This document shows, one piece after another, positions 1 through 10,784 of a stretch of 64,000 nucleotides of DNA. The position numbers and the translations under genes were made by a program. Each line of letters begins with the position of its first letter. Positions within the stretch are counted from its first letter, which is position 1. Source of the stretch: Asparagopsis taxiformis (taxonomy: Eukaryota; Rhodophyta; Florideophyceae; Bonnemaisoniales; Bonnemaisoniaceae); contig JALQPE010001902.1 in assembly GCA_030407315.1 (NCBI GenBank), positions 124,001-188,000 on the forward strand, written 5' to 3'. The notes below the pieces were generated by a model that saw only the letters and a list, made by a program, of their open reading frames with translations, made no database searches and had not been told where the DNA came from.

Positions 1-660
1 GCTGTGTGGTGCTGCTTTTTTTTGTACTTACAGGTAGTGACAAGTCTATGTTCTGGCAGTAGAGTAATGCAGTGGAATATGATGACAGCAGACATGCTTC
101 GAGGCTGTGTATTCTACTGCCTGTGGAAGCGAGTGGGGACAGTAAATTATGATGTCTGACGAAATGTGTGAAAGCAATGAAATGAGGTGCTGATAGTCTC
201 TGGGAAAAGCTGCCTGATAGTACTGCTTTATGATACGAAAAGTGCTACCGTACCGTGCTACTTGCCGTGGTGGAAAGTGCTGCCGTGCTCTACTACTTGC
301 GTATGTGTAAATCACTGCCACGCTGTACTGCTCCAGGATATGTGAATTGCTGCCCCACAGCACTACAAAAAGTAGTAGATTTTGATGTATTATAGAGCTG
401 TCCAGATCAGCGTAAAGTACTGTCTGATAGTGTTGTACTCGACAGGGGCATAGGACAGTACCAGTTACTGCCTGTGGCAGTGCAGTGTACTACCTGGAAG
501 TGCTACCTGTGGCAGTACATTTCACTACCTGGAACTAGTGCTTGAGACAGTACAATTTACTGCCGGGAAGTCTATACTGAACCAGTAAATTGTAGTGCCT
601 GGCGGTACTGACTCGGACAGAACGGGAAAGTAGTAGAATATGATGCCTAGGGTAATACTT
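1..660. repeat. Subterminal-type repeats, GGCAGT/ACTGCC-rich
   Basis: Short degenerate units built on CTGCC and GGCAG (for example ctgtggcagt, tactacctgg, gcagtaca) recur in both orientations through this stretch. The same vocabulary occurs at 25,340-25,722 and 28,557-28,960, where it directly adjoins CACTAC ends, and at 58,318-59,060. I read it as the left subterminal region of the large element that ends at 25,722. I did not find a CACTA end here, so the true left end is probably upstream of the window. No gene is supported. Confidence 0.5.
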
Positions 661-2050
661 TCTAGTGCCTACAATTGATGTTCAGGACGATAGAATGAGG
701 TGGAAATGCCATTCCAGCCGCATGTTCAGGCATCTGGCTACGAAATGTCGGGCAGAATGGAGTATCTCTCTCGGTGGTCTTCATAGAAGTGTGTAGGGAT
801 AACCAAGTGTGATCTAAAAGGATGTCAGAATTTTTATGTAGCAAGGACAACGATGCCTGAAGGAATGTTTCAGTTCTATCATTAGACTAGACTACTCATT
901 AAATCGAACTATCGTATCTAAAATCTTACTATCTCTACAACCAGGACTATTGTGCAAGCAAATCGAGTTCCTCGCTGTTTCAAAACTACATGTGATGTTC
1001 AGACAGGAGGGAAATAAACACCATTACAGATGATTTGCAACAGGTTAGCAATCGGATATAGAAAAGTATTGTAAAGGATGAGAAGAACATGAGTATGAAT
1101 GGAATGAACAAACTTACCATCATTGAACTATTTTTGCGTGCAAAGGTATTGGTTGTAGGTTGGAATGACGAAAGCTTGCAAGCTTTCGTCATTCCAACCT
1201 ATAACCAATACCTATGCCAGAATCATTTGCAATCAATAGACTAGAATAGGATCAGCGAAGAACGATATTTATGGTTAGTGCACTATCTTTCATGGAAAGC
1301 ATGTGGAAAGAAATGAGAGAGGGGAAAGATACCTACTCGACAACGTACCAGCCTTACCTGTCATCTTCATGATAACCGGATGATGAAATGGTCCTATACG
1401 TCGCGCATCAACAGCCTTAAATAGACAGCTCATCCACTCATAATGACCTCGTCGTAACTGGAAGGCAGATGATTTGGCAGACGATGATGTGGCAGATGAT
1501 TTGGCAGCGGATGATCTGTCAAATTTTCTGGACGTGATAAATTAGCAGAAATAGAAATCATGCCCCTACGCAATGTCAAACCAACCTAAAAGTCTTGGTA
1601 TTGATGTTTAGCTGCATACTGAAGGAGAAACATCGAATAAATGCTGTAAATTAGAGTAGTAGACAATCCGAAAGAGAATTGCAACCGTGTTCTCATCTAT
1701 ATATAGTTTATTACCATAACAAGATTACTATTGAGGCCTATTATACCATGTACTGAAGCTAAATTGTAAATGATTCGTGTATTTCATTCAGAAAAGGAAG
1801 CAGGAATCGTTGGAGGCATTAAAGATCGCTGAAGAACCCAACATGGGAAATCAAGTCACCTGTTCCTTGAGTTAGGTAGGACACTATTCAGTGTGAAGTT
1901 TTCGATAAGATGTAACGGTAAGAAAATATAGGTACTATAAACTATTACAGTGGCCTGGTTAAAAAGAGACGGATACCATCTCATTAGTTGCCTACTAGTT
2001 GACATTAATCTACAATTTGTGCAAAGTTCTCTCGAATCCAAAGAGAAGAG
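661..2050. other. Non-coding leader upstream of the transposase
   Basis: No coding region is supported; open frames here are short and compositionally random. The only clear structure is the hairpin at 1144-1213. The stretch probably contains the promoter and 5' leader of the transposase gene that starts at 2051, but I cannot assign a TATA box with confidence. Confidence 0.4.
1144..1213. repeat. 70-bp near-perfect palindrome
   Basis: Two arms of about 35 bp meet at GCTTGCAAGC with one mismatch (ggttgtaggt against acctataacc). There is essentially no loop, so it would extrude as a cruciform or fold as a long RNA hairpin. It does not share sequence with the other palindromes of the window. It could be a foldback or MITE-like remnant. 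Confidence 0.8.
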
Positions 2051-5000
2051 ATGAAACGAACAGCTGTTCGGAAGAAAGGTACACCTCGAAGAACCCGGAG
2101 AAGGTTTGAATCATTGCCAATCCCATACGAAAGTGGGACAAGGCACGAAAATGGGGAAACCCCGCTAGTTTCGAACGAAACATTCGAGGTTCACGCCGAT
2201 ATACCGGACGAAAACGTCGGAAAAGCATCTGCTGAAGACGAGAATATTTCTAGTGGCAATGGAGAAGAGCACATTGCATTTTTTGAGGCTGGAAAAGTTA
2301 CGAGAGAAGAAGAAACTATAGGCTCTGAGGAAAGCTCGGCCGAGAGCTGTGATGACCACGACGGAGAAGAGGCAGCGGAAGATGACCGCAGACTTGTGGA
2401 TAAACTGCTGACCTGGCCAGTATTCTCTGCAATAATATTGCTTAGTGGAACGCTACGGATGAAACGCAAGGACTATGAAGGTATGCGTGAGATGTCTAAT
2501 TTCAAGCGGGACATTTCGGATCAAGCACCTAGCGACTCGTACATGAGGAAAGTCATTTTACCGTTCATTCTGAAAACATGTTTCCCACAAAGCATGGATA
2601 CAACGTGTGAAATAGATGTAACAAAAAGCGGCTCTAGGCTTGGAAAGATGTCTCCAGGACTGTCTAGTAGCCGTAGAGCTCATTGTACTACATCGGTACG
2701 AGTCGTGCTACCGAGCACATGGGCGGAAAGGGATATACAGACCGGACCCATTCTGGACTGCATAAAGTCTAGTAAAAGGGATAGTAGTGATGAAAGAGAA
2801 GATGAAGCATATCAAATTGCTTCAGAAAGTATTGAAAACTCTTTCATTGTCAAATGCCGTTCAGCTGTTCTGAATGACCCATTCCATCGCATTTCGGTAA
2901 GTGCATCAGATCATGACGGTCACAAGATGCACAGAAAGGTATACGCCCGACATGGAGACGAGTTGAGGATCATATGTATGCCGACGACAAATCAAGAGGC
3001 CCTGGTGGCTAAGCTGGGAGGAGCCAGAACGAAACAGGGAAAGAACATCGAAACTGGAAAGAATTCTAGGAGCAGAAGAAGTTTTACAGCAAGGAGTGAC
3101 TGGAGAATTGAAGCTATCATCATTGCAAGTTATCTTGCAACCGGAGAAGAACAACAAGAATCAAATATGGAAGATGTGATAGACCCGCAAATCGATGCAA
3201 TGGAAGAAACTGAGAAAAGAAATGCGAGGCGTGTCGTCTCCACCACAACGCTCGACGGAGAACATTGCAACAATGATATTCGGGCAGGTGACGCTATCAC
3301 TCTGTTTCGGCCAAAAAGTAAGTCTGATGGGAGCACATTTGAAGAGTTACTACTCGTGAACAGACATCTGAAAAAGGGACGCTCTGAACATGCGACTTTT
3401 CTCATTTGCTCCACAAGGGGAGCAACTGGGCAGCTACATCGCGAACAAATTCGGGTGAAAGACGTCCAGCTCATAGGAGCTCCAGACAAGAGGTCTAGAT
3501 GGCACCCCGGCTCTAAACGTATGGATGCCTGCAGTGAGGGGAATCTTTCAGATGGCAGGAAATATATCGTATACCGATTTCTGCTATATGCTGATGACTT
3601 CCAGCCGTTCACAAGCCGGAAAGGAAGTTTTGGTGGCTGCTATATGCTTCCATTAGGCATACAGCCAAGCAAGAGAGAAAGCTTCCACGCAGTCCGCGTT
3701 CTTGGATTCGTTCCCCCGGGAGTTTCAACAAATGTTGTAATTGAGAGAGTTGTACCCGACATTGTGAAGGGAAGTACAGACGGTTTTCCAGCGAAAGATG
3801 CAAATGGAGAAGATGTGGTCATATTCCTGGATCCTGTTGGATTTATCGGAGATTACCCAGCTGTTTCGCATACTCTGGATGTCCGTGGTCACACCAGTAA
3901 TACACCATGCCATAGCTGCATTTTCGAAAAGCAAGATATGAGCAGCAGTGGAGGTTCACGAAATGCATACACAGCATTGCTAAACAGTCAGATGAGTACG
4001 CATGCCCGAGGAATGCACCGAAACAAGCTTGTGAGGGAAGTCGCATCGCAAGATCAGCTCAAAGTTCTTGGACTAAGCCTAGATCCGATTGAGAATAAGG
4101 CACTCCATAATTTGAGTGAATCCCTTAATCGTGTGCGGAGAGGAGTTCCTACAAACGAAGAAGGAGTTCCAGTTGTTCCTTGTCAATTCGATCCATATCG
4201 CTCTGCTGTAGTTGCCCCAGACCATCTGCTCTCCGGACTGGCTCAAGATGTGATGAATGCCACAATCACCGCAGCAACACCTGTACTTCGAAATGTTGCG
4301 GAAACAGTTCTACTGAATACCCTCCGAATGTTCTGTTTGAGTAGTCAGAGTCAGGTATTCGGGCAGAACTACCTATTATCGATGAACATGAGCGATATAT
4401 TCGCTGTTCTCGTTGTAGCTCCCCAAGCATTTTATTCGGCATTTCGTATCGTCATCGGGAACTCTTGGGACGGGTATGAAAAACTTGAACGTATTCTTCG
4501 TTTGCTGAAAAAGTTTCAAATGGTTGTTGCCAGCATTCGATTCATCCCAACATGGTGGATAGATGGACTTGAGTCAACCAGGAGGTTCGAGGCCGAGAAT
4601 GGCGGACGTCATGACCACATTCTAGCTCTTGTTTCAGACTATATGAAAGAACTGCATGAGGTATGCAAGAAGGATCCTATTGCAATGAAACATCTGGACA
4701 AACCGAACATGCATCGGTTGATAGAATTTTGCGTACATACATTACCAGCTTTTGGAGCTGCGAAACATGTGGAAGAGCTTTTATTCGAGAGAATGCACCA
4801 GCCTCTTAAAAGAGGGGTTCGAAACTCGAACCATAAGAATGAACATCTGTCATCAATGGAGCTCATCATGGCCGATGACTGGCTCGCACGAATAGCCATC
4901 ACGCTGGGTGCGGTAGGTCACAATACAAAACAATGGACGTCTGCCGATTGCAGACGCGTGTATTTTGCACTAGGAAAAGGAATTTCGGAGAGTCCACATG

Positions 5001-5752
5001 CGACAGAAGAGGCAGCAAAAAGATGCTTCTTAAGTCCTGTATTCCATCTCATATCAGAGAGGAGCAGTACTATGGTGAGCACCCACTGTCCAATCACGCG
5101 GTGGCGAGGGGAATCTGTTGAAGACGCGAAAAATGTTCCGGCAGAAGAAACCGTCATGATGGCAAGGATACGTAAAGCTTCTGAAACTTTTCTCAGAACC
5201 AGACAGGTAAACGGGTCTCAACATGGTGAACGACTATGGTGGCTCACTGCTGCACAAAGAGTGCGCACTAGTCATGAGGGATCTGAGAGCGAATCGAGGT
5301 TAGGGCGTGCTGAACCTGGAAGCATCATTCAAGCAGTGTGCAAAGATGGATGGTATGATGCTGGTATAGTAGTACCCGCCCATAGCAGGACGAGCATGGA
5401 GGAATTCACATGTTCCAGACGTGTCCTTTTCGTCACATTGTCCTTTTTTATTGTGGTAGGGCAAGGAGAGGAGAAGAAGGCAAAGAAATGGAAGCAGAAA
5501 ACTCCATATGCTGTCTGCATTCCCTTGACATGCACTGGAGACGGTATGTACCGGAAAGGTGGGAATGATACTATAGTTCACGTTGAAATGAACGACGGGG
5601 TCCGAGAAGTTTTGCACGTACATAACTGCGAGTCAGGAGTTTGTTCATACGATAGACAAAGTGGCATTGTAGAGCACAATAGTGATATTCTTTCTGGTGG
5701 TGAAGTGAGCGTCTTAACTAGAGAAGATGGATACCCACCACGTTCAGCATAG
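2051..5752 (+). CDS. Tnp2-like (CACTA/Plavaka-type) transposase, putative
   Basis: Intact 1233-residue frame. It probably catalyses excision and integration of the surrounding element in the nucleus. The N-terminus is basic (KKGTPRRTRRR) and followed by an acidic disordered stretch (about 25-115). The recognisable core includes LLYADDFQPF (about 511), a GSFGGCYMLPLG strand, the DPVGFIGDYPAV block (about 592) and HTSNTPCHSC (about 613), a C-x-x-C after a GDYP motif as in large Tnp2-like transposases. The C-terminal third (FGAAKHVEELLFERMHQPLK) resembles the helical end of these enzymes. I recognise the family from these blocks only and cannot place the DDE triad. Kyakuja-Dileera-Zisupton type is the alternative. 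The start is the first ATG after an in-frame stop-rich leader. It is the only transposase in this element and lies next to its left subterminal repeats, as expected for an autonomous copy. Confidence 0.65.
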   Translation: MKRTAVRKKGTPRRTRRRFESLPIPYESGTRHENGETPLVSNETFEVHADIPDENVGKASAEDENISSGNGEEHIAFFEAGKVTREEETIGSEESSAESCDDHDGEEAAEDDRRLVDKLLTWPVFSAIILLSGTLRMKRKDYEGMREMSNFKRDISDQAPSDSYMRKVILPFILKTCFPQSMDTTCEIDVTKSGSRLGKMSPGLSSSRRAHCTTSVRVVLPSTWAERDIQTGPILDCIKSSKRDSSDEREDEAYQIASESIENSFIVKCRSAVLNDPFHRISVSASDHDGHKMHRKVYARHGDELRIICMPTTNQEALVAKLGGARTKQGKNIETGKNSRSRRSFTARSDWRIEAIIIASYLATGEEQQESNMEDVIDPQIDAMEETEKRNARRVVSTTTLDGEHCNNDIRAGDAITLFRPKSKSDGSTFEELLLVNRHLKKGRSEHATFLICSTRGATGQLHREQIRVKDVQLIGAPDKRSRWHPGSKRMDACSEGNLSDGRKYIVYRFLLYADDFQPFTSRKGSFGGCYMLPLGIQPSKRESFHAVRVLGFVPPGVSTNVVIERVVPDIVKGSTDGFPAKDANGEDVVIFLDPVGFIGDYPAVSHTLDVRGHTSNTPCHSCIFEKQDMSSSGGSRNAYTALLNSQMSTHARGMHRNKLVREVASQDQLKVLGLSLDPIENKALHNLSESLNRVRRGVPTNEEGVPVVPCQFDPYRSAVVAPDHLLSGLAQDVMNATITAATPVLRNVAETVLLNTLRMFCLSSQSQVFGQNYLLSMNMSDIFAVLVVAPQAFYSAFRIVIGNSWDGYEKLERILRLLKKFQMVVASIRFIPTWWIDGLESTRRFEAENGGRHDHILALVSDYMKELHEVCKKDPIAMKHLDKPNMHRLIEFCVHTLPAFGAAKHVEELLFERMHQPLKRGVRNSNHKNEHLSSMELIMADDWLARIAITLGAVGHNTKQWTSADCRRVYFALGKGISESPHATEEAAKRCFLSPVFHLISERSSTMVSTHCPITRWRGESVEDAKNVPAEETVMMARIRKASETFLRTRQVNGSQHGERLWWLTAAQRVRTSHEGSESESRLGRAEPGSIIQAVCKDGWYDAGIVVPAHSRTSMEEFTCSRRVLFVTLSFFIVVGQGEEKKAKKWKQKTPYAVCIPLTCTGDGMYRKGGNDTIVHVEMNDGVREVLHVHNCESGVCSYDRQSGIVEHNSDILSGGEVSVLTREDGYPPRSA

Positions 5753-6021
5753 AGTGTTCCAGCACAGTGTTTAATACATCAGTAAACTTTCGTAATTCAT
5801 TTAGCAGCAGTCCTGATCAAGTCTTCCAACAAATGCTATACAAAATTTGTACATGTCGTTTGAAGAATAGTGTGGGATTTTGTTCCATGCGCACAAATAA
5901 AGTGTGTTTTGCGAAGAGCGTACGCACTTACGTACGTATGATGCCATTGGTACTAGAGATGGAGCCGCGAGTTGCAGGACTCCTAGTTCCACAAAGTTGA
6001 GTTCGCATAATCCAATGGAGA
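5753..6021. other. Intergenic gap after the transposase
   Basis: Non-coding sequence between the transposase stop codon and the first tandem array. It contains AATAAA at about 5895, which could be a polyadenylation signal. Nothing else is visible. Confidence 0.3.
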
Positions 6022-6716
6022 GCTGGCACCTGGCCAATGAAGTGGAAAATAATACCCGGTATAATTTTCTGGCTCCAGTGACAAGTGGAGTATTGTGACT
6101 GATGGCTGTCTGCTGGCCAATGGGGAGCCGGCACCTGGCCAATGCAGTGGAAAATAATACCCGGTATAATTTTCTGGCTCCAGTGACAAGTGGAGTATTG
6201 TGACTGATGGCTGTCTGCTGGCCAATGGGGAGCCGGCACCTGGCCAATGCAGTGGAAAATAATACCCGGTATAGTTTTCTGGCTCCAGTGACAAGTGGAG
6301 TATTGTGACTGATTGCTGTCTGCTGCCAATGGGGAGCCGGCACCTGGCCAATGCAGTGGAAAATAATACCCGGTATAGTTTTCTGGCTCCAGTGACAAGT
6401 GGAGTATTGTGACTGATTGCTGTCTGCTGCCAATGGGGAGCCGGCACCTGGCCAATGCAGTGGAAAATAATACCCGGTATAGTTTTCTGGCTCCAGTGAC
6501 AAGTGGAGTATTGTGACTGATTGCTGTCTGCTGCCAATGGGGAGCCGGCACCTGGCCAATGCAGTGGAAAATAATACCCGGTATAGTTTTCTGGCTCCAG
6601 TGACAAGTGGAGTATTGTGACTGATTGCTGTCTGCTGCCAATGGGGAGCCGGCACCTGGCCAATGCAGTGGAAAATAATACCCGGTATAGTTTTCTGGCT
6701 CCAGTGACAAGTGGAG
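6022..6716. repeat. Tandem array 1: 104/105-bp unit with the CCCGGTAT palindrome, 7 copies
   Basis: The core aaaataatacccggtat starts at 6046, 6151, 6256, 6360, 6464, 6568 and 6672, giving periods of 105, 105 and then 104. Each unit carries CCAATG twice and GGCACCTGG just upstream of the core. The right half of the palindrome is degraded (TATAATTTT or TATAGTTTT instead of TATTATTTT). The array lies 265 bp upstream of the ATG of the first ParB-dioxygenase gene, a promoter-proximal place. Long open frames across it on the minus strand are translations of the repeat, not genes. Confidence 0.95.
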
Positions 6717-6980
6717 TACTATGATTCATGGCAATGGGATGGTTTTGGGAACGAAGGAATTGTGTGTGGGAAGTCCTTCGTCGAGGAATGACAGATGGCC
6801 GAATACAATTGGAGCGCGTGGAAGGTGAATCAATAACTGATATTTCACGTTTAAACGTGTAGGGAGATCGTTTCCCGCCAAATACCACCTTGAAAGAGGA
6901 ATATCTCTTGATCGTGTAGTCGGAGAGAAAAGGTGTCTTTGTCATCCTGAACGGCTTCTCTACGCGTCCAAATCTTTGCA

Positions 6981-9900
6981 ATGGCCGGAAGCGACACTGA
7001 GCGCGCTGCGGAACCAAAGGATACCGTCGAAAGCGTTGCAGAGAGACTTGCAACGACGGTAGGCGGTGATAAAACACCCTCCGGAGGTTCTGGTGATGGA
7101 GGGACTCCGTCTGCAGCGGGAAGGGAGACGGCAGATAGCCAGACACCCATTCAGGGAGCAGACGCTGCCATGATAGAGGCAGCAAAAACCCTTGGTGATA
7201 TATCACCATCTGGGAAAAACACTCTACGCTTTCCATCTACTCCTGGGACGGTGAAATCGAAAAACAGGGAGAGGTCTAACGTCCGTGAAGGCGAGGGGAG
7301 TCCTGCTGGCATGGAAGCATCAGAAGAGTCTGTGATGGGGATTGACATCAACATTGTCGAATGCAGGACTGAACCTAAAATGATCAATCCGCTAGATGTT
7401 GCCAAACCGGAATCAACTTCTCGTCTTGTGCAGGAGGCCAGAGTGCGCGATCTGGTCAGCAAAATATCTACCGAGGGGTTTCTGGAAACTGGCACCCGAA
7501 TGACCATCTGTGAAACAATGGGGTCAGACGGACGGAAGAAACTGCAGTGCATTGATGGAGGTCATCGTATCAGCGCTTTGCAGTCGATTGTGGAAAACAA
7601 ACCGACAGTTGCTGATCGATGGAGACTGAGGAGCATTAGCGTTGACTTCATCCGACCACCTGGAACCCGTGAAATGTTTCATCCTCTTGAAGTGATGCGA
7701 ATATCGCAGAAGCTGAACGAAAAGACTCATGACGTGATAGAAGTTTCTATTGCTGACCACGTCTGTACGGTCATGAAGTTCATGATGATGAAGGGCTTGA
7801 TGAAGGCGAAGGTAAATGTGTGCACAAAAGTTGTAGTCGAGAACAAGGTCATTCCAGGTTGTCAGGAAGGAATCATGATGAAGTACGTTTCGATTGCGCA
7901 GGGCTTCGGAGACGTAAATAACCCGGCGTTCGAACATTGGTCAGCTATCCCAAGTCGATTTGCAACTGAAACTAGTCCGCCAGACTCGAAGAATATGCAG
8001 GGATGCACTGTGGACGTCCTATTCGCTTCTGCGTTTCGAAAAGCTTCGGTGGACACCAAACTTGTCATTCTAGAGCTCACTGCAATGTGGACGATGTGGA
8101 AACGTAGGAAAGGAGATGGTGGTATAAGTCTAAAGACATGCGCGCAAAAGTGGTGCTACAGCATGTGTGAAATATATGACATACTTGAGAAAGCTGTACG
8201 GAAAGAAAACTCCTGGCATTCCTCACCTCATCCATGTTTCAGGAAGTTACATGAAGTACCGGAGCCAGGTGGACGAACACGAAAAACCATACGATATCGC
8301 ATTTTGACTGTCCTCAAAGATTTCTATCCTTCCGACGCACCAACTGGGAGAGGTATACGTGCAGCATTGACGCGGTCTATGATGAAAGAAATCCGTTATG
8401 TGGTTTTCAACGGCCCAATTCTATCGGATGACTCTCTCGACCATTCCGTCGCGCCTGAAATAGGTGTGCAGGAAAGGCGGACTAGGCGAAAATCCTTGGA
8501 AGGGAATACTGCACCTCAACCACGACAACAATCCGCATCGTATGGTGATACTTCAAATGCTGCCATTGATCGCTCGGACGTGGTACAGAGTCCAAATGTA
8601 CTTACCCAACAGCAGACACAGGGCAGTCTGGAAATATCGGATCGTGTTAACGCTGAGGTCGGTGCTGCAACACAGGTTGGTGAAGAGGCGACAGGGAAAG
8701 CGGCAGATTCCGAAAGCGCAAAGCAGGTTACAACGGACCGCGCAGTGCCTACTGCGCCTACCGAGAACAATTCTTCGAAACCTGGAGATTGTGAAGTTGG
8801 GGATGTGTTGCAGAAGAACGTAGGAACTCCAGAGCTTGAACCAGCTGGTGCAAATCGAGGAAGAAATGACCACGGTGATGAAAATGACCTGCAACAATCA
8901 CCTAGCCCAGTGGCAGCCGGAAGTGCCACGCTCAGACCAGAGCAGGGTGGAAAGTCGCCGGCGAATATGTCAGTTGGTCATCCAAGAACTGGTCGAGATG
9001 GTGAAGGAGGTCCTGAATCTAGGAAGAGCGATGGGTCTGGAACGAAAGATGTCCGCGAAGAATGTCCCGAACATTCTTCTGGAAGGACAACGGAGGACCC
9101 GATGAAAGGTGTACGAAATCAGGGTGATGGCACTGGAGACGCTATGTTATCTACAGCGGATGTCGGCCTACCTGTTTTACCTGAGCTGGAGGACACGGAA
9201 ACACCTGTTACCAGTTCTACGCCTAGGAAGTTGATGACAGCCAAGCACAGCAGTGGTTTCGTGCCCTTAAAGGCAAAGCCGAGGAATACGGAGACGCCGC
9301 CAATGATTCTACGATCCAAACGGAAATTGGTGGATGTCACCCCTCAAGAGGTTATTGACCTGGTGGGAGAGGATACCAGCAGGCCGCGGCAGAAGAAGAA
9401 GCAAAAGATGCGTGAAGACGCAAATTTGCAATCCGGCAAAGACGCTGCAGTCCACGCGGTTCAAGGAGGTCAGTATTCGGACAGGCAACAAAATGATGTC
9501 CCTGACAAAGATGTGGAGGAAGGTATAGAAGCGAAACTGCCTGTTATCATTCATCCCGACAGTCGAGTGAAATACTATGTGAATGGGAAACTGGTCGATA
9601 CGCTTCGAGCCGAGGTCGCTGAAGCAGCAGCGAGTGCCTATTCGGCACAAAATGTTTCCGCTGAGTTTCTCTCGAGGGCTTATTTCCGAGAGAAACGAAA
9701 TGAAATAGACTTGGTTGGGTTTACAATTCTGGACGGAATATTCAAGTCTTCTACTACTGCAGATGCGATCCACGAACTGCTCCTTCATTTTTCTGCGTTG
9801 TTTGAGGAACGTCTCGAGGATGCCAAGAAGAACTCTGAATCCGGTGACACCCGCAGAGATCCGGACTGGACACCGTGGTGCATGGCTATGATGGATGGGA

Positions 9901-10505
9901 AAAACTCTGATGAAGAAGGTGAGAAGGGCAGAGGAATCTTTATAACAAAGCGGAAGAGCTTATGTGATGACCTCGAGGATAACAATAATAATCTCTATCG
10001 GAAGAAGATGATTGTTGAGCTCGGTCTAGGTATTTGTGCGGAATGTTTGGAATTGAGGACTAGTGGGAAGGACCCGATGGCCTTCCCCAGCACTGGAACT
10101 ACTTTAGTGCTGACTGGAGAGCGGACTAAACCTCGTGCTGGACATACAGACTATGAAGTGGGAATCGATGAAGTTAACAGTCCCCCTTCTCCGCCATCCT
10201 ACTTCATGATGTCAAGCGGCGCAGATGGATTCGGCCTCGTGCTTGCACCCTACAGTCATGTCTGTTTATCCCATCCCAACAGAGAGTTATACAGAGTTCC
10301 AATGAAGAGGTGTGAAGTACCACCATATTCTGTTCTTGTCTGCCGAGGGGATGTTTATCACCACGAGGAAGGATTTGAGAGCAATAAGGGTCTTCAATAC
10401 AAGTTCCCGATCCGATCTCACATATTCCTCAAAACTGAGCAGCATCAAAGTGAAGAAGGAGAATATGTCGTTGGACATTGGGAGGGCAATTCGAAATTGA
10501 AGTGA
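6981..10505 (+). CDS. ParB-like / Fe(II)-2OG dioxygenase-like fusion protein, copy 1
   Basis: Intact 1174-residue frame. An acidic, disordered N-terminus is followed by a ParB/sulfiredoxin-like domain (about 145-260) with the signature IDGGHRISAL (I191-R196) and a helical region (to about 470). A long low-complexity linker (about 490-850) contains VIDLVGED (V791 on), a good SUMO-interaction motif, next to a basic KKKQK patch that could be a nuclear signal. The C-terminus looks like a double-stranded beta-helix dioxygenase: H1055-T-D1057 (HxD), distal H1127 in GDVYHH, and R1145 in FPIRSH as the 2-oxoglutarate contact. Inferred activity: oxidation of DNA bases (TET/JBP-like) or of protein. The substrate is not shown by sequence. 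It is about the same length as, and collinear with, the next gene (12583-15552), so the pair arose by duplication inside the element. Confidence 0.7.
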   Translation: MAGSDTERAAEPKDTVESVAERLATTVGGDKTPSGGSGDGGTPSAAGRETADSQTPIQGADAAMIEAAKTLGDISPSGKNTLRFPSTPGTVKSKNRERSNVREGEGSPAGMEASEESVMGIDINIVECRTEPKMINPLDVAKPESTSRLVQEARVRDLVSKISTEGFLETGTRMTICETMGSDGRKKLQCIDGGHRISALQSIVENKPTVADRWRLRSISVDFIRPPGTREMFHPLEVMRISQKLNEKTHDVIEVSIADHVCTVMKFMMMKGLMKAKVNVCTKVVVENKVIPGCQEGIMMKYVSIAQGFGDVNNPAFEHWSAIPSRFATETSPPDSKNMQGCTVDVLFASAFRKASVDTKLVILELTAMWTMWKRRKGDGGISLKTCAQKWCYSMCEIYDILEKAVRKENSWHSSPHPCFRKLHEVPEPGGRTRKTIRYRILTVLKDFYPSDAPTGRGIRAALTRSMMKEIRYVVFNGPILSDDSLDHSVAPEIGVQERRTRRKSLEGNTAPQPRQQSASYGDTSNAAIDRSDVVQSPNVLTQQQTQGSLEISDRVNAEVGAATQVGEEATGKAADSESAKQVTTDRAVPTAPTENNSSKPGDCEVGDVLQKNVGTPELEPAGANRGRNDHGDENDLQQSPSPVAAGSATLRPEQGGKSPANMSVGHPRTGRDGEGGPESRKSDGSGTKDVREECPEHSSGRTTEDPMKGVRNQGDGTGDAMLSTADVGLPVLPELEDTETPVTSSTPRKLMTAKHSSGFVPLKAKPRNTETPPMILRSKRKLVDVTPQEVIDLVGEDTSRPRQKKKQKMREDANLQSGKDAAVHAVQGGQYSDRQQNDVPDKDVEEGIEAKLPVIIHPDSRVKYYVNGKLVDTLRAEVAEAAASAYSAQNVSAEFLSRAYFREKRNEIDLVGFTILDGIFKSSTTADAIHELLLHFSALFEERLEDAKKNSESGDTRRDPDWTPWCMAMMDGKNSDEEGEKGRGIFITKRKSLCDDLEDNNNNLYRKKMIVELGLGICAECLELRTSGKDPMAFPSTGTTLVLTGERTKPRAGHTDYEVGIDEVNSPPSPPSYFMMSSGADGFGLVLAPYSHVCLSHPNRELYRVPMKRCEVPPYSVLVCRGDVYHHEEGFESNKGLQYKFPIRSHIFLKTEQHQSEEGEYVVGHWEGNSKLK

Positions 10506-10784
10506 TGAAGGGCATCTGTCCAGCCGTGTTGAAGCCTTAGTTGGGTATGAATCCGTAGAGTAATAAACACAATTCCAATAGAACATGATAAAAGAGATAC
10601 TGCATGGATTCTTTATATAGTCAGATCAACTTCACAAATGTAACAAACACCACATGCAGAAAGCTATTCTCCACAGAAAGCTCTAGCTACAAGAGCTGCA
10701 AATTCTAAACCTCTTCATTAGATGCGAGAAACGATAGCAGATAGTAAAACCTGGTATTATAATACATCGTTTACTATCCCCGGT
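10506..10784. other. 3' intergenic gap
   Basis: Non-coding sequence after the stop codon of copy 1, with AATAAA at 10,561 as a possible polyadenylation signal. It is AT-richer than the flanks. No other structure is visible. Confidence 0.3.

Noticed and set aside
2051..5752. Retroelement (reverse transcriptase) identity for the YADD motif
   Set aside because: YADD also marks reverse transcriptases, but the other RT blocks are missing and the GDYP and HTSNTPCHSC blocks fit a Tnp2-like transposase.
5801..7236. Minus-strand frames up to 417 codons over array 1
   Set aside because: Repeat translation; one frame also runs antisense into the N-terminus of the well-supported plus-strand gene.
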